From assembly GCF_016756615.1 (NCBI RefSeq), contig NZ_AP023262.1, forward strand, positions 2,416,501 through 2,480,500: DNA of 64,000 nt, read 5' to 3'. The notes beneath the pieces are model-generated. The model had not been told where the DNA came from, did no database searches, and saw only the letters and a program-made list of their open reading frames with translations. The DNA comes from Mesorhizobium sp. L-8-3. GTDB taxonomy: Bacteria; Pseudomonadota; Alphaproteobacteria; Rhizobiales; Rhizobiaceae. Below are positions 35,260 through 44,207 of this stretch, piece by piece. The first letter of the stretch is position 1. Every line of letters starts with the position of its first letter. The position numbers and the translations under genes are program-made.

Positions 35260-35295
35260 TCGCCAGGACCAGCAGCCAGAGGACGGAGCAAGAAC

Positions 35296-36375
35296 ATGAG
35301 AAGGACAGCACGAAGCGCAATCGCCGTGGTTTTCGCTGCCGCGGCCCTCACCTCGACGACGGCCCTGCCCGTCGTCGCCGACGACAGCCTCACCATATTC
35401 GACTGGTCGGGATATGAGATTCCGGAATTCCATCTCGGCTATGTCGAGAAGCACGGCGCTTCGCCTGCCTTCACCTTCTTCGGTGACGAAGACGAAGCGT
35501 TCGAGAAACTCCGTTCGGGCTTCAAGGCGGATCTCGCGCATCCCTGCTCGCAGAGCGTTGTCAAGTGGCGCGATGCCGGCCTGCTCCAGCCGCTCGACAC
35601 GTCCCGGATCGCGGCATGGAAGGACCTCGATCCGGGCATCATGGCGATGAAGGATCTGGCGACCACGCCCGACGGGACCGCCTGGTTCATGCCCTGGGAG
35701 TGGGGCAATTCCATCCTGACCTTCAATTCCGAGAAGATCGACGAGAAGGACATCCAGTCGCTCAAGGCGCTTGCCGACCCCAGATTCAAGGACCGCGTTT
35801 CGATCCCCGACAATGTCGACGACGCCTATGCGCTGGCCGCGCTGGCGATCGGTCTCAAGGACTGGACGAAGATGACCGACGAGCAGTTCAAGCAGGCTTC
35901 GGACTTCCTGCGCGAAGTGCACAAGAACGTCCGCGTCTACTGGACCGACAATACCGACATCGTGCAGGCGATGACCGGCGGCGAGATCGACCTCGCCTGG
36001 GCCTGGACAGACGCAAGCGCCCAGGCGGTCCTGGCCGGCGCGCCCATCAAGACGAAGGCGGACACCGCGGAGGGCCTGTCCACCTGGGTCTGCGGTTATG
36101 TGCTTCTGAAAGATGCGCCCGGCAGTGCCGACAAGGCCTATGACTATCTCAATTCGATCAACTCGCCCGATGTCGCCAAGTTCCTCCTGACCGATTGGGG
36201 ATATGGCCATGCGGACGCCAAGGCCATGGCCTCCCTTGACCCCAAGGTCCTGGCGGAGAAGGGCTATGACGATGTCGAGAAATTCATCGACAAGACGCTG
36301 TTCCAGTCGCCGCTGCCGGCGGAACTCAAGCTCAGGATGATCGCCGAGTTCGAGAAGATCAAAGCGGGCTACTAA
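35296..36375 (+). CDS. Polyamine-type ABC transporter substrate-binding protein (PotD/PotF class)
   Basis: Periplasmic binding protein of 359 residues with signal peptide (MRRTARSAIAVVFAAAALTS ... VVA). The PotD-like opening SLTIFDWSGYEIPEF and later AWFMPWEWGNSILTFNSEKI and WAWTDASAQAVL are characteristic of spermidine/putrescine binding proteins. No permease or ATPase gene is adjacent; the potABC-type genes at 44.96-47.78 kb, about 8.6 kb away beyond an inserted segment, are the natural partners. It follows the regulator gene by 36 bases and precedes the amine oxidase by two bases. Confidence 0.88.
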   Translation: MRRTARSAIAVVFAAAALTSTTALPVVADDSLTIFDWSGYEIPEFHLGYVEKHGASPAFTFFGDEDEAFEKLRSGFKADLAHPCSQSVVKWRDAGLLQPLDTSRIAAWKDLDPGIMAMKDLATTPDGTAWFMPWEWGNSILTFNSEKIDEKDIQSLKALADPRFKDRVSIPDNVDDAYALAALAIGLKDWTKMTDEQFKQASDFLREVHKNVRVYWTDNTDIVQAMTGGEIDLAWAWTDASAQAVLAGAPIKTKADTAEGLSTWVCGYVLLKDAPGSADKAYDYLNSINSPDVAKFLLTDWGYGHADAKAMASLDPKVLAEKGYDDVEKFIDKTLFQSPLPAELKLRMIAEFEKIKAGY

Positions 36376-36377
36376 GC

Positions 36378-37682
36378 GTGGCCCGAGCCGATGTGATCCG
36401 TGCCGATGTGATCGTGGTGGGGGCCGGCTTTGCCGGCCTCTCGGCCGCAGGGGAATTGTCGGCGGCGGGGCTCGACGTGCTTGTCCTCGAGGCGAGAGAC
36501 CGCGCCGGCGGTCGCGTGGAATCGCTCCGTGCCTCCGACGGTCGGCGCATCGACACAGGAGGCCAGTTCCTGTGCGACGAGATGCCGGAGCTGCTGGCGC
36601 TCGCGCGGCGGTTCGGCAAGACGCTGGTGGAGACCCCGCTCGACGGAGCTTTCGTCGCCCAGCCGCCGATGACGGAAGAGGAGGCCGAAGCGACCTATTC
36701 CGCCTCGATGGCGATCCGGGAGCGAATGAACGCGATCGATCCGGACAATCCCGATATCGCCGGGCTGAGCGTCGCCGCATGGGTCGAGCGGCAAGCCGAC
36801 GAACCGGGGGCCAGGAACGCCTTCCGCTCCATGGTCGAGGGGCTCTGGTGCCAGCCGCTCGAGCGGCTTCCGCTCTGGCATCTGATAGACAATGACCGCC
36901 GCATCACGAACGAGAACTATGAACTGCAATATTTCCTCGGCGAAACCATGCATGCGTTGGCCGACGATCTCGCTGCCGCGCTGGGCGATCGGCTGCGGTT
37001 CGGGGCCGCAGTCGAGCGGATCGAGCACGGGCAGCGGGGCGTGCGCGTGGCGAGCGCATCCGGCCGCTTCGAGGCGGCGGAAGTCGTGGTCGCGGTACCG
37101 CCGGTCATGGCGTCGCGGATCGCCTTTGACCCGCCTTTGCCGGCCTGCCTTTCGCGGGCGTTGTCCGTCTGGGAAAGCGGCGCGGTCATCAAGGTGTTCG
37201 TCCGTTATGAAGAGGCGTTCTGGCGCGAGGCCGGCCTGAGCGGCACGGTGATGTGGCGCGACGAGCATGGCCTGTTTGCCTGCGAGGTCAGTCCCGATCC
37301 CGGTCATGCGGCGCTGGTGGTGTTCATGGGCGGGCCCAGCGCTCGCTCCTGGCGGTCCCTCGACGAGGCGGCCTTTCGAGAAACCCTGCTGGCGAAGCTC
37401 GCGGCCGCGCTCGGCCCGCTGGCGATGTCGCCCCTGGAGATCCTGGCGCGCGACTGGACAAACGATCGCTGGAGCGGCGGTGGCTACAGCGACCTCATCG
37501 TCGACATGCGGGCGCGCGACGCAGAGGCGGTCCTGCGCGCGGGGCATCCTCCGGTGCATTTCGCCTCGTCCGAGCTTTCCCCGTCCTTCCCCGGCTATGT
37601 CGAAGGCGCGATCGTGGCGGGACGGGACGTGGCGAAGAAGGTGGCGGCCCGGCTCGGCAAGGGAGGCGGGCGAACCCCATAG
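36378..37682 (+). CDS. FAD-dependent amine oxidase (flavin monoamine oxidase family)
   Basis: A 434-residue flavoprotein. The Rossmann motif is VIVVGAGFAGLSAAGELSAAG and is followed by VLEARDRAGGRVES, typical of monoamine and polyamine oxidases. The C-terminal FAD segment includes VHFASSELSPSFPGYVEGAI. The start is GTG at 36378, two bases after the stop of the binding-protein gene, so translation is coupled. It probably oxidises the imported amine; a polyamine or aralkylamine is possible. Confidence 0.86.
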   Translation: MARADVIRADVIVVGAGFAGLSAAGELSAAGLDVLVLEARDRAGGRVESLRASDGRRIDTGGQFLCDEMPELLALARRFGKTLVETPLDGAFVAQPPMTEEEAEATYSASMAIRERMNAIDPDNPDIAGLSVAAWVERQADEPGARNAFRSMVEGLWCQPLERLPLWHLIDNDRRITNENYELQYFLGETMHALADDLAAALGDRLRFGAAVERIEHGQRGVRVASASGRFEAAEVVVAVPPVMASRIAFDPPLPACLSRALSVWESGAVIKVFVRYEEAFWREAGLSGTVMWRDEHGLFACEVSPDPGHAALVVFMGGPSARSWRSLDEAAFRETLLAKLAAALGPLAMSPLEILARDWTNDRWSGGGYSDLIVDMRARDAEAVLRAGHPPVHFASSELSPSFPGYVEGAIVAGRDVAKKVAARLGKGGGRTP

Positions 37683-37719
37683 CCTCCCTTCGCCGTTCGA
37701 ATTCGATCCGTCCTGCGGC

Positions 37720-38904
37720 CTACTCGGCGGGCGCCGGCAGCGGCGGAGCGTCGTTGTCGCGCCGTTCGATGGCATATGACACAAGCGCGACCGCCGTCGC
37801 GACGACCATGGCGCTCGCGCCGATCAGCGGCAGGATGCGGTAGCCGTAACCCGCGCCGAGCACGGCGGCACCGAGCGAAGCAGCAAGCGCGATGCCGACA
37901 TTGAAGCCCGCGGGAATGAGCGACGAGGCAAGGTTCGACGCATCCGCAGTCCAGGTCAGGATACGGGTCTGGATCGGCGTGCCGATGGCGAAGTTCAGGC
38001 CGCCCCACACGACGACCGCGGCGATCATCGCCAGGGGGTAGGGACTGACGGCATAGATCACGGCGAGCATTGCCGACTGGAGTGCGAGCATCGAGATCAG
38101 CGCCGGCATCAGCTTCCAGTCGGCGAGACGGCCGCCGAGGAAGACGCCGATCGTCGCGCCGAGGCCGTTGGCCAGGAGCACGAAGGGCACCCAGCTCTCG
38201 TCGAGCCCGGTGACCTCCTGCAGCAGCGGCGCGATGTAGGTGAAGGGGCCGAATTGGCCGATCATCAGCATCAGCATCAGGATGAGCGACGTCCACACCT
38301 GCTGGCGGCCGAGCACCCGGACTTCCTTCGCAAAGCCCGCCGGCCGACGTGCGGGCCCTGCCTTGGAAGGCAGGAGAGCTACCATGGCCGCGATCGAGGC
38401 GACGCCGATGATGCACATGACCCAGAAGGTCGCGCGCCATCCCCAGAGATTGCCGATCGCCGTGCCGACAGGCACGCCGATGACGTTGGAGACGGTCAGG
38501 CCGGACAGGATCAGCGCGACCGCCATGCCGCGCTGCTCCTCGCGAACGAGGCTGACCGCGACGACCATCGCTACGCCGAAGAAGGTGCCGTGGGCCACGG
38601 CCACTGCGACCCGTAGAAACAGCATCGACGCAAAATCCGGCGCCATCGCACAGGCAGCCTGGCCGATGGTGAAGGCAACGGCGAGGCCGATGAGCAGGGT
38701 CTTTCGGGAAAGGCCCGGCGTGAGCAAAGTCAGCAGCGGGCCACCCACGGCGATACCGAGGGCGTAGCCGGAGACGAGATAGCCGGCGGTGGGGACAGAG
38801 ACGTCGAGGCCTTCCGCCACCTGCGGCAGCACCCCGGCAATGACGAACTCGGTCGTGCCGAAGGCGAATGCGGCGATGAACAGGGCAAAGAGGGGAAGCG
38901 GCAT
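37720..38904 (-). CDS. MFS efflux transporter (AraJ/YdhP-like, DHA1)
   Basis: A 394-residue transporter with twelve hydrophobic segments. The start MPLPLFALFIAAFAFGTTEF and the ATEFVI-like GTTEFVIAGVLP motif, with the loop ARxxR-like element after helix 2, fit the DHA1 AraJ/YdhP group. The ATG at 38904 is the family start; the upstream frame runs into the toxin relic. It is convergent with the amine oxidase. It probably exports a sugar or drug-like compound, though the substrate is unknown. Confidence 0.87.
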   Translation of the reverse strand: MPLPLFALFIAAFAFGTTEFVIAGVLPQVAEGLDVSVPTAGYLVSGYALGIAVGGPLLTLLTPGLSRKTLLIGLAVAFTIGQAACAMAPDFASMLFLRVAVAVAHGTFFGVAMVVAVSLVREEQRGMAVALILSGLTVSNVIGVPVGTAIGNLWGWRATFWVMCIIGVASIAAMVALLPSKAGPARRPAGFAKEVRVLGRQQVWTSLILMLMLMIGQFGPFTYIAPLLQEVTGLDESWVPFVLLANGLGATIGVFLGGRLADWKLMPALISMLALQSAMLAVIYAVSPYPLAMIAAVVVWGGLNFAIGTPIQTRILTWTADASNLASSLIPAGFNVGIALAASLGAAVLGAGYGYRILPLIGASAMVVATAVALVSYAIERRDNDAPPLPAPAE

Positions 38905-39022
38905 GATGGTGCGGATTCTCTTGCAGAAGCGCGTCAAAGCACGGATGGCCCGGTGCCGGCAATCCAGAAACTCTGGGTTGGGCTTTAGCTTTTCTTCACC
39001 CACCGAGCTGCGACTGTATGGG

Positions 39023-39166
39023 ATGACGGCTTGGAGCGTCGCTTTCCACCCGGAATTTGCCCGTGAATATGACGAGATGGCAGCCGACGTACAGGATGAG
39101 CTGGCCGCTTTGCTCATCTATCTGGTCGGGCGGGCCTCGGGGCGGCCACTCAGCCACGTGGATACC
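39023..39166 (+). pseudogene. N-terminal half of a HigB-like (Gp49-family) toxin
   Basis: Starts MTAWSVAFHPEFAREYDEMA and continues ADVQDELAALL ... GRPLSHVDT, the first ~50 residues of the phage-derived Gp49/HigB-like toxin family. After VDT the frame loses resemblance and closes at 39226. The missing C-terminal half of just this kind of toxin is found at 44403-44615, directly before its antitoxin gene. The two halves barely overlap, so I infer one gene split by the 5.2-kb segment between them. Confidence 0.75.
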
Positions 39167-39305
39167 GCCGGGCAGCGGGAAACGTGTGACGCGACAGATG
39201 AGAATCCGCAAAGGTCGGCGGGATAGTGATTGACGACGGAAACATGTGCCGCCATCGTACCCGATGTTCGACTTCCCAGCGCTTGGCAAGCCCTGTCGGC
39301 AACGA

Positions 39306-39479
39306 CTAATCGTCCCGCCAGACGGCGCGGAATTTGATGCGCCCGAACTGCATGCCGTATTCAAGCACTTCCTCGATCGCAACGTTCCGGAGTTCAGCTA
39401 CGTCGTCTCGGTGCAAGGCCCGTTTCGTGACGATTCCTTCATAGTAGTGCCAGTCCTCCGCGTTCCCGCTGATACAGCC
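39306..39479 (-). pseudogene. Unidentified coding remnant (57 codons)
   Basis: The minus strand between two stops reads like real protein: AEDWHYYEGIVTKRALHRDD, then VAELRNVAIEEVLEYGMQFG and RIKFRAVWRDD. No start codon is well placed, so the 5' end is missing. I do not recognise the family. It lies at the left edge of the inserted segment. The overlapping plus-strand frame (39246-39602) looks less protein-like. Confidence 0.4.
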
Positions 39480-39708
39480 TCAAGAATGGCGAAGGCGCCG
39501 CCGCCCGAGCGTCTGGCGGATATCGGCAAATTGCTGTTCCTGGCCTTCGTGGGTCGACCCGGGTCGACAATCCATCAAGGCGCCTGGCTTGGGCGAGACT
39601 GACGAGACGCATCGGCGGGCCAGACGTGGCGTTGAAACAACCATAAGCGACAGGTTGACTCTATCAGCCGAAAATCGAACCCTACGACAATTGCCGTAGG
39701 GGGGCAGC

Positions 39709-41163
39709 ATGGATTCACAATATGCCACGTTAGCGGCTGTATTCGCCATTTTGGCGGCAGCAATTTTCGCGCCGGTCGTTACCATTATGTGGTGGCGCGA
39801 GAGACGAAAACGCGCTGGGCTTGAAGAAGACCTATCGCGAGCAAGAAACGCTGGCGAGAAGGCTGTGGAGATAGGCCGGCAGCTCCTTGTTCAGAAGAAT
39901 GAGCTCGCGGCGAAGGTCGAGCACATGGAGCGGCGCTTTCAACCGGTCCTCGACCTCGATGCGGAATGCGATGCGCTGAAAGAGAGGATTGCTCACTGGA
40001 CCTCGGAAATCGAGCAGCTTCGCGCCTCATACAACGAAAAGAAGGCTATCTATGACCGCCTCCTAAAGGAAGTCTCGGTCTTTGATGAAAAGCTCGCATT
40101 TGCTGCAATGGGGGTCTACGAACCCCACTTCGATTTCACCGACAGCGAAGAGTATAAACGAAACATCGCCGCCTCGCGGGAAGCCCAGAAGGTCATGGTT
40201 TCGGCCAAGACCGCTGTTATCTGCACCAAGAGTTGGACCGTGGACGGCAGCGCCGCGAAGGGTCAAACCATGACGAACCGCAACATTCGCTTGACGTTGC
40301 GTGCTTTCAACAGCGAATGCGACGCGGCAATCGCAAATGCGCGGTGGAACAATGTGAACGCGATGGAAAAGCGCATCCTCAACGCGCACGCGCAGATAGA
40401 CAAACACAATGCGTCCAATTTCATCTTCATCACAAACGAATACCTGAAGCTGAAATTGCAGGAGCTTTACCTCACGCACGAGTATCGGGAGAAACTGAAG
40501 GCGGAGCGGGAGGAGCGGGCCGAAGCAGCGAGATTGCAGCGCGAGGAACAAAAGCTCATCCGCGACATGGAGCGCGCGGAGGAAGAAGAAGCCCGATATC
40601 AGCGGCTACTCGACAAGGCGAAGGCGGAAGCTCAGAGCGTTGTCGGGCCGAAGCTGGACGCATTCCAAGAGCAAATCCAGATCCTCGAAAAAGATCTTGC
40701 TGAAGCTCATGCCAAATTCGAGCGCGCCCAGGCAATGGCGGAGCGAACCCGCTCCGGGTACGTCTACATTATCTCGAATGTCGGCTCTTTCGGTGAGGAT
40801 GTGGTGAAGATTGGGCTCACCCGCCGGCTCGATCCTGCGGATAGGGTAAGGGAGTTGGGTGACGCGAGCGTGCCGTTTCTTTTTGACACTCACGCCATCA
40901 TCTACAGCGACGATGCTCCCGCGCTAGAGCGCGCGCTTCACGCAGAGTTCGAGCCTGTCCGCATAAATGCGCAAAACTACCGCAAGGAGTTTTTCAAAGC
41001 GAAGCTTGACGATGTCGAGGCTGCAGTATCGCGCCTCGCGCCGGACGCTCCATTCTTCAAGGACGTGGAAGCGCAAGAATATCGCGAGACGGTGGCAAAA
41101 CGAAATGCCGCCCTATTGGCTATGGAAATACAGTCGGCTCACAACTTTCCTGATGCCATATGA
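39709..41163 (+). CDS. DUF4041 - T5orf172 (GIY-YIG superfamily) protein with N-terminal membrane anchor
   Basis: A 484-residue protein. One transmembrane helix (about residues 8-28) is followed by coiled coil (35-125), the DUF4041 region (about 130-260), a second charged coiled coil (255-345) and a C-terminal T5orf172 domain (350-430) of the GIY-YIG nuclease superfamily. In it YVYIISN holds the GIY-YIG-like tyrosines, KIGLTRRLDPADRV the conserved Arg, and LERALHAEF the likely catalytic Glu. Base composition is visibly lower in GC than flanking genes, which indicates transfer. DUF4041-T5orf172 proteins occur in phages and accessory islands. A defence role is possible but unproven. Confidence 0.85.
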   Translation: MDSQYATLAAVFAILAAAIFAPVVTIMWWRERRKRAGLEEDLSRARNAGEKAVEIGRQLLVQKNELAAKVEHMERRFQPVLDLDAECDALKERIAHWTSEIEQLRASYNEKKAIYDRLLKEVSVFDEKLAFAAMGVYEPHFDFTDSEEYKRNIAASREAQKVMVSAKTAVICTKSWTVDGSAAKGQTMTNRNIRLTLRAFNSECDAAIANARWNNVNAMEKRILNAHAQIDKHNASNFIFITNEYLKLKLQELYLTHEYREKLKAEREERAEAARLQREEQKLIRDMERAEEEEARYQRLLDKAKAEAQSVVGPKLDAFQEQIQILEKDLAEAHAKFERAQAMAERTRSGYVYIISNVGSFGEDVVKIGLTRRLDPADRVRELGDASVPFLFDTHAIIYSDDAPALERALHAEFEPVRINAQNYRKEFFKAKLDDVEAAVSRLAPDAPFFKDVEAQEYRETVAKRNAALLAMEIQSAHNFPDAI

Positions 41164-41338
41164 TTGCCGCTGATGCCCCCCCCTTCTTCCTGCGATAAAT
41201 ATCGGCGGAGGACCACTTGGCAAGGCTGCTGACAATTCCCTTCAGGAGAGTAGGAGCTTCAGCGACTTTGGGCTTGCCGGCGGAAGCTTGAGAGTCAGTC
41301 TGAAAGGTGGTTGGATGTGCCCGCTTTAGGGGTGAGGG

Positions 41339-41504
41339 ATGATAAAGACGGCCGTGGAGTTCGCGGGATCATGGTTGGGGCGTTTCCGACCAGTACGCCC
41401 TGACAATCGCTCAGGGAGTCGTGCTCGGCATGATTGTTGTCGCGGTCTGCTATATTGTCCTTATTCTCGCGGCTGCCGTCGTAGGTGTTGTCCTGAGAGA
41501 TTGA
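41339..41504 (+). pseudogene. Possible small membrane protein with a frameshift
   Basis: ATG 41339 opens MIKTAVEFAGSWLG; the +1 frame then reads GVSDQYALTIAQG and a hydrophobic helix (VVLGMIVVAVCYIVLILAAA) ending VVGVVLRD and stop at 41502-41504. Joined by one frameshift near the GGGG run at 41377, these make a ~54-residue single-span membrane protein immediately before the ClpP-like gene. It may be a decayed gene, a sequence error or a shifted start. Confidence 0.4.
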
Positions 41505-41526
41505 GATTAGGGGTAGCCGAAGATAC

Positions 41527-42162
41527 ATGAATGACAAGATCGCAGAAGCCTTAGCCGCCGGCACCGGAGGGGCTGTGTACCAATTTGGAGAGGGACCGAT
41601 AGCGGACGCCTATTTTGGCTTTACCGGCGACATCACCGCTCACAACGCTAGCCGATTGGCCGCGAACCTAAACGACGCCGTTTTCCGGCGAGGCGCGAAA
41701 CGAATTTTCCTGCACATGAACAGCCTGGGAGGCAATTCCGCAGATGGGTTCTTCCTTTACAACCACATCCGGGCGCTTCCTGCTTTAGTTTGCATCCATA
41801 ACGTTGGGAACTGCGCATCAGCAGCGCTCATCGTTTTCCTTGCCGGCCGCGTTAGAAGGGCTGCTCCTACGGCTCTTTTCATGGCTCACCCGACTCTCGC
41901 AGCAACGGGCCAAGGCCCTCAAAATACCGGGCTCATGAGCGCGGCCAAGGCTGAGGGCGTTCTGGACAGCGGCAGGACTGACGATGCCCGAGTCCAGCAT
42001 GTCTTGCGGACTGAAACCAAGATGCCTGAGGATTTGCTCCAGAAGTGCGGGCACATAGACGTCTACATCAATGCGGAAAACGCTCGCGCATATGGCATAG
42101 TGGATGAAGTGGCTGAACTAAGATTTCCGGCCGGCAGCGAGGTCGTCCAATTATGTTTGTGA
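41527..42162 (+). CDS. ClpP/SppA-like serine protease family protein
   Basis: A 211-residue member of the ClpP/crotonase-like fold. Family marks are FLHMNSLGGNSADGF (the SPGG-like substrate loop), the nucleophile Ser98 in GNCASAALIVFLAG, His121 in ALFMAHP, and the C-terminal MxAxxAxxYGIVDEV-like INAENARAYGIVDEVAE. It lacks the N-terminal loops of housekeeping ClpP. No ClpX-like partner is adjacent. It lies 364 bases after the DUF4041-T5orf172 gene in the same low-GC segment. Phage-type head protease or defence effector are both possible. Confidence 0.78.
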   Translation: MNDKIAEALAAGTGGAVYQFGEGPIADAYFGFTGDITAHNASRLAANLNDAVFRRGAKRIFLHMNSLGGNSADGFFLYNHIRALPALVCIHNVGNCASAALIVFLAGRVRRAAPTALFMAHPTLAATGQGPQNTGLMSAAKAEGVLDSGRTDDARVQHVLRTETKMPEDLLQKCGHIDVYINAENARAYGIVDEVAELRFPAGSEVVQLCL

Positions 42163-42276
42163 AGCCTCATTCCGGGGCGGAAATCAAGGTCTAGATCGCC
42201 TTTATCAGCCCACTTCGAGACGGACGATTCCTGGCTTAACGCCCCGCCTTTGAAAGGTAGGGGCCTCGGCGAGCAG
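42163..42276. other. Gap after the ClpP-like gene
   Basis: A short stretch between convergent genes. GGGGCGGAAATC ... GCCCCGCC could pair weakly as a terminator; nothing else is recognised. Confidence 0.3.
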
Positions 42277-42402
42277 TCAGGATCCGACCAGCGCCACCCA
42301 TACCTTTTTGCCGAATGTGGCGATGAGGCCGCCCACCGAAGCGGCCGCCAGGCTGATCAGCATGATGGCGCCGATGCCCCGCTCTCGCCAGCGCAAGAAC
42401 AA
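42277..42402 (-). CDS. Small single-span membrane protein (41 aa)
   Basis: Starting at TTG 42402, one base after the stop of the interrupted gene, the frame encodes MFLRWRERGIGAIMLISLAA followed by ASVGGLIATFGKKVWVALVGS. It has one transmembrane helix between charged ends. The reading is protein-like and positioned as a coupled downstream gene. With the peptidoglycan-binding relic at 44.2 kb it could be part of a former phage lysis cassette (holin- or spanin-like); that is inference. Confidence 0.5.
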   Translation of the reverse strand: MFLRWRERGIGAIMLISLAAASVGGLIATFGKKVWVALVGS

Positions 42403-42563
42403 TTCATTTCACAAGCCCGAAGGCCTCAGCTACTTGGCGAACCATCGCACAATGGGCAGCCTTCTCGCTTTCGGAGAGGGTGGCGAGATGCTTCGACGTG
42501 GCGTCTGCTGACCTGTTCACGCGACCCACGAAGTCCGGAGAAACATTGGCTGCGATCTGGCGT

Positions 42564-43862
42564 GGGAGTGTCGAAAATTTTGTGCGTGAGGCCATGATGA
42601 TGGAAAGGAGAGAATCATCACATGGCTATCGAGAAAGAACTGCTGGATCAGCTGCTTGCCGGTCGTGATCCGAGGGATTTGTTTGCCAAGGATGGTCTGC
42701 TCGACGACCTGAAGAAGGCGCTTTCGGAGCGCATTCTGAAAGCCGAGCTCGACGAGCACCTGGCGGACGAAGGTGCCGACGGCAACGCCAATCGCCGCAA
42801 CGGGCATTCGAAGAAGACGGTGCTGACGGGGACGTCACAGATGACGCTGGCGATCCCGCGCGACCGGGCCGGCACCTTTGATCCGAAGCTGGTCGCCAAG
42901 TACCAGCGGCGGTTTCCCGACTTCGACGACAAGATCATCTCGATGTATGCGCGCGGCATGACGGTGCGCGAGATCCGCGGCCATCTGGAGGAGCTCTACG
43001 GCATCGAGGTCTCGCCGGACCTGATCTCGGCGGTCACCGACGCGGTGCTGGAGGAGGTCGCCGAATGGCAGAACCGGCCGCTGGACGCGGTCTATCCCGT
43101 CGTCTTCTTCGATGCCATTCGGGTCAAGATCCGCGACGAGGGCTTCGTGCGCAACAAGGCGGTCTACATCGCGCTCGGCATCCTGCCCGACGGCACCAAG
43201 GAGGTCATGGGCATCTGGATCGAACAGACCGAGGGCGCCAAGTTCTGGCTGCGCGTCATGAACGAGTTGAAGAACCGCGGCGTCGGCGACGTCCTGATCG
43301 CCGTCGTCGACGGGCTGAAGGGCTTTCCCGAGGCGATCAACGCCGTCTTTCCCCAGACCGTGGTGCAGACCTGCATTGTGCACCTGATCCGCCATTCCCT
43401 GGAGTTCGTGTCGTGGAAGGACCGCAAGGCGGTCGTGCCGGCGCTCAGGGCGATCTACCGGGCCATGGACGCCGAGGCCGGCCTGCAGGCCCTGGAGGCG
43501 TTCGAGGCCGGTCACTGGGGCCAGCGCTACCCGGCGATCGCCCAGAGCTGGCGGCGCAATTGGCAACAGGTCATTCCGTTCTTTGCTTTCCCTGAGGGCG
43601 TGCGCCGCATCATCTACACCACAAACGCCATCGAGGCGCTCAACTCCAAGCTGCGGCGCGCCGTCCGAACCCGGGGCCATTTCCCCAATGACGACGCCGC
43701 CATGAAGCTGCTATATCTGGTTCTGAACCACGCGGCCGAGGAATGGAAACGACCGCCGCGCGAGTGGTTCGAGGCCAAGACCCAATTCGCCATTGTCTTC
43801 GGCGAACGGTTCGTCGGTCGGTGACGAAAACGGGCCTCGCGCACAGAATTCCTGACAGTCCC
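42564..43862 (+). mobile_element. Complete IS256-family insertion sequence, 1299 bp
   Basis: The boundaries are exact: a 9-bp target duplication ATCTGGCGT lies at 42555-42563 and 43863-43871. The terminal inverted repeats are imperfect, about 30 bp: left 42564-42593 (GGGAGTGTC ... GAGGCC) and right 43833-43862 (GGCCTC ... GACAGTCCC). One transposase gene fills the interior. Length, repeats and duplication size fit the IS256 family. Confidence 0.95.
42622..43824 (+). CDS. IS256-family transposase
   Basis: Mutator-type DDE transposase of 400 residues, full length for the family. The three acidic residues are expected in PVVFFDAIRVKIRD (first Asp), LIAVVDGLKGFPEAI (second Asp) and YTTNAIEALNSKLRR (Glu). 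The N-terminal segment RNGHSKKTVLTG and the central IVHLIRHSLEFVSWKDRK are also diagnostic. A GGAGAG lies upstream of ATG 42622. The gene is intact and probably active. Its GC is higher than that of the accessory segment around it. Confidence 0.96.
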   Translation: MAIEKELLDQLLAGRDPRDLFAKDGLLDDLKKALSERILKAELDEHLADEGADGNANRRNGHSKKTVLTGTSQMTLAIPRDRAGTFDPKLVAKYQRRFPDFDDKIISMYARGMTVREIRGHLEELYGIEVSPDLISAVTDAVLEEVAEWQNRPLDAVYPVVFFDAIRVKIRDEGFVRNKAVYIALGILPDGTKEVMGIWIEQTEGAKFWLRVMNELKNRGVGDVLIAVVDGLKGFPEAINAVFPQTVVQTCIVHLIRHSLEFVSWKDRKAVVPALRAIYRAMDAEAGLQALEAFEAGHWGQRYPAIAQSWRRNWQQVIPFFAFPEGVRRIIYTTNAIEALNSKLRRAVRTRGHFPNDDAAMKLLYLVLNHAAEEWKRPPREWFEAKTQFAIVFGERFVGR

Positions 43863-44207
43863 ATCTGGCGTTTGACTGCATCCTTGTCGAAGGCGAACCC
43901 GCAGCCCTCCTCCGAGCCGATGATCGTGCCCCAATCCATTTCGACGAGCACGTCTTGGTCAGCCCGCACCTGTCCATTCAGAGCCACGATCAACGCCACC
44001 ACTGCGATCAGTCGCATCTGCCGCCCCCTCAGACCAGCATGTCTTATTGGCGTGTTCAAAGGCGAGCGCAAGCGAACGTTTCCGGCAGTCCATTCGGCCG
44101 GAGGCGGCCGCAGCTTCCTGACGATGAGCGGTACGGGAAAACTTCGCCATCATTTTCGGGATTGCTGCAGCCGTTTGGCGGCTTGGCTGGCGACGGAGCG
44201 GGATAGC

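Larger units (their letters stand above)
42404..44017 (-). pseudogene. Small secreted-protein gene interrupted by the IS256 element
   Basis: Joining 44017-43863 to 42554-42404 (removing the IS and one copy of the 9-bp duplication) restores an exact 102-codon frame. The product would be 101 residues: a signal peptide MRLIAVVALIVALNGQVRA, then DQDVLVEMDWGTIIGSEE, and after the insertion point (KRQ / IAANVSPDF) a helical C-terminal half ending in VAEAFGLVK. The IS thus inactivated an otherwise intact gene. I do not recognise the family. Confidence 0.88.

Noticed and set aside
39246..39602. Plus-strand open frame of 118 codons
   Set aside because: No ribosome binding site or family resemblance; the overlapping minus strand (39306-39479) reads more like real protein.
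44040..44205. Short minus-strand frames between the interrupted gene and the peptidoglycan-binding relic
   Set aside because: Several overlapping frames of under 65 codons, none with a ribosome binding site or family pattern.
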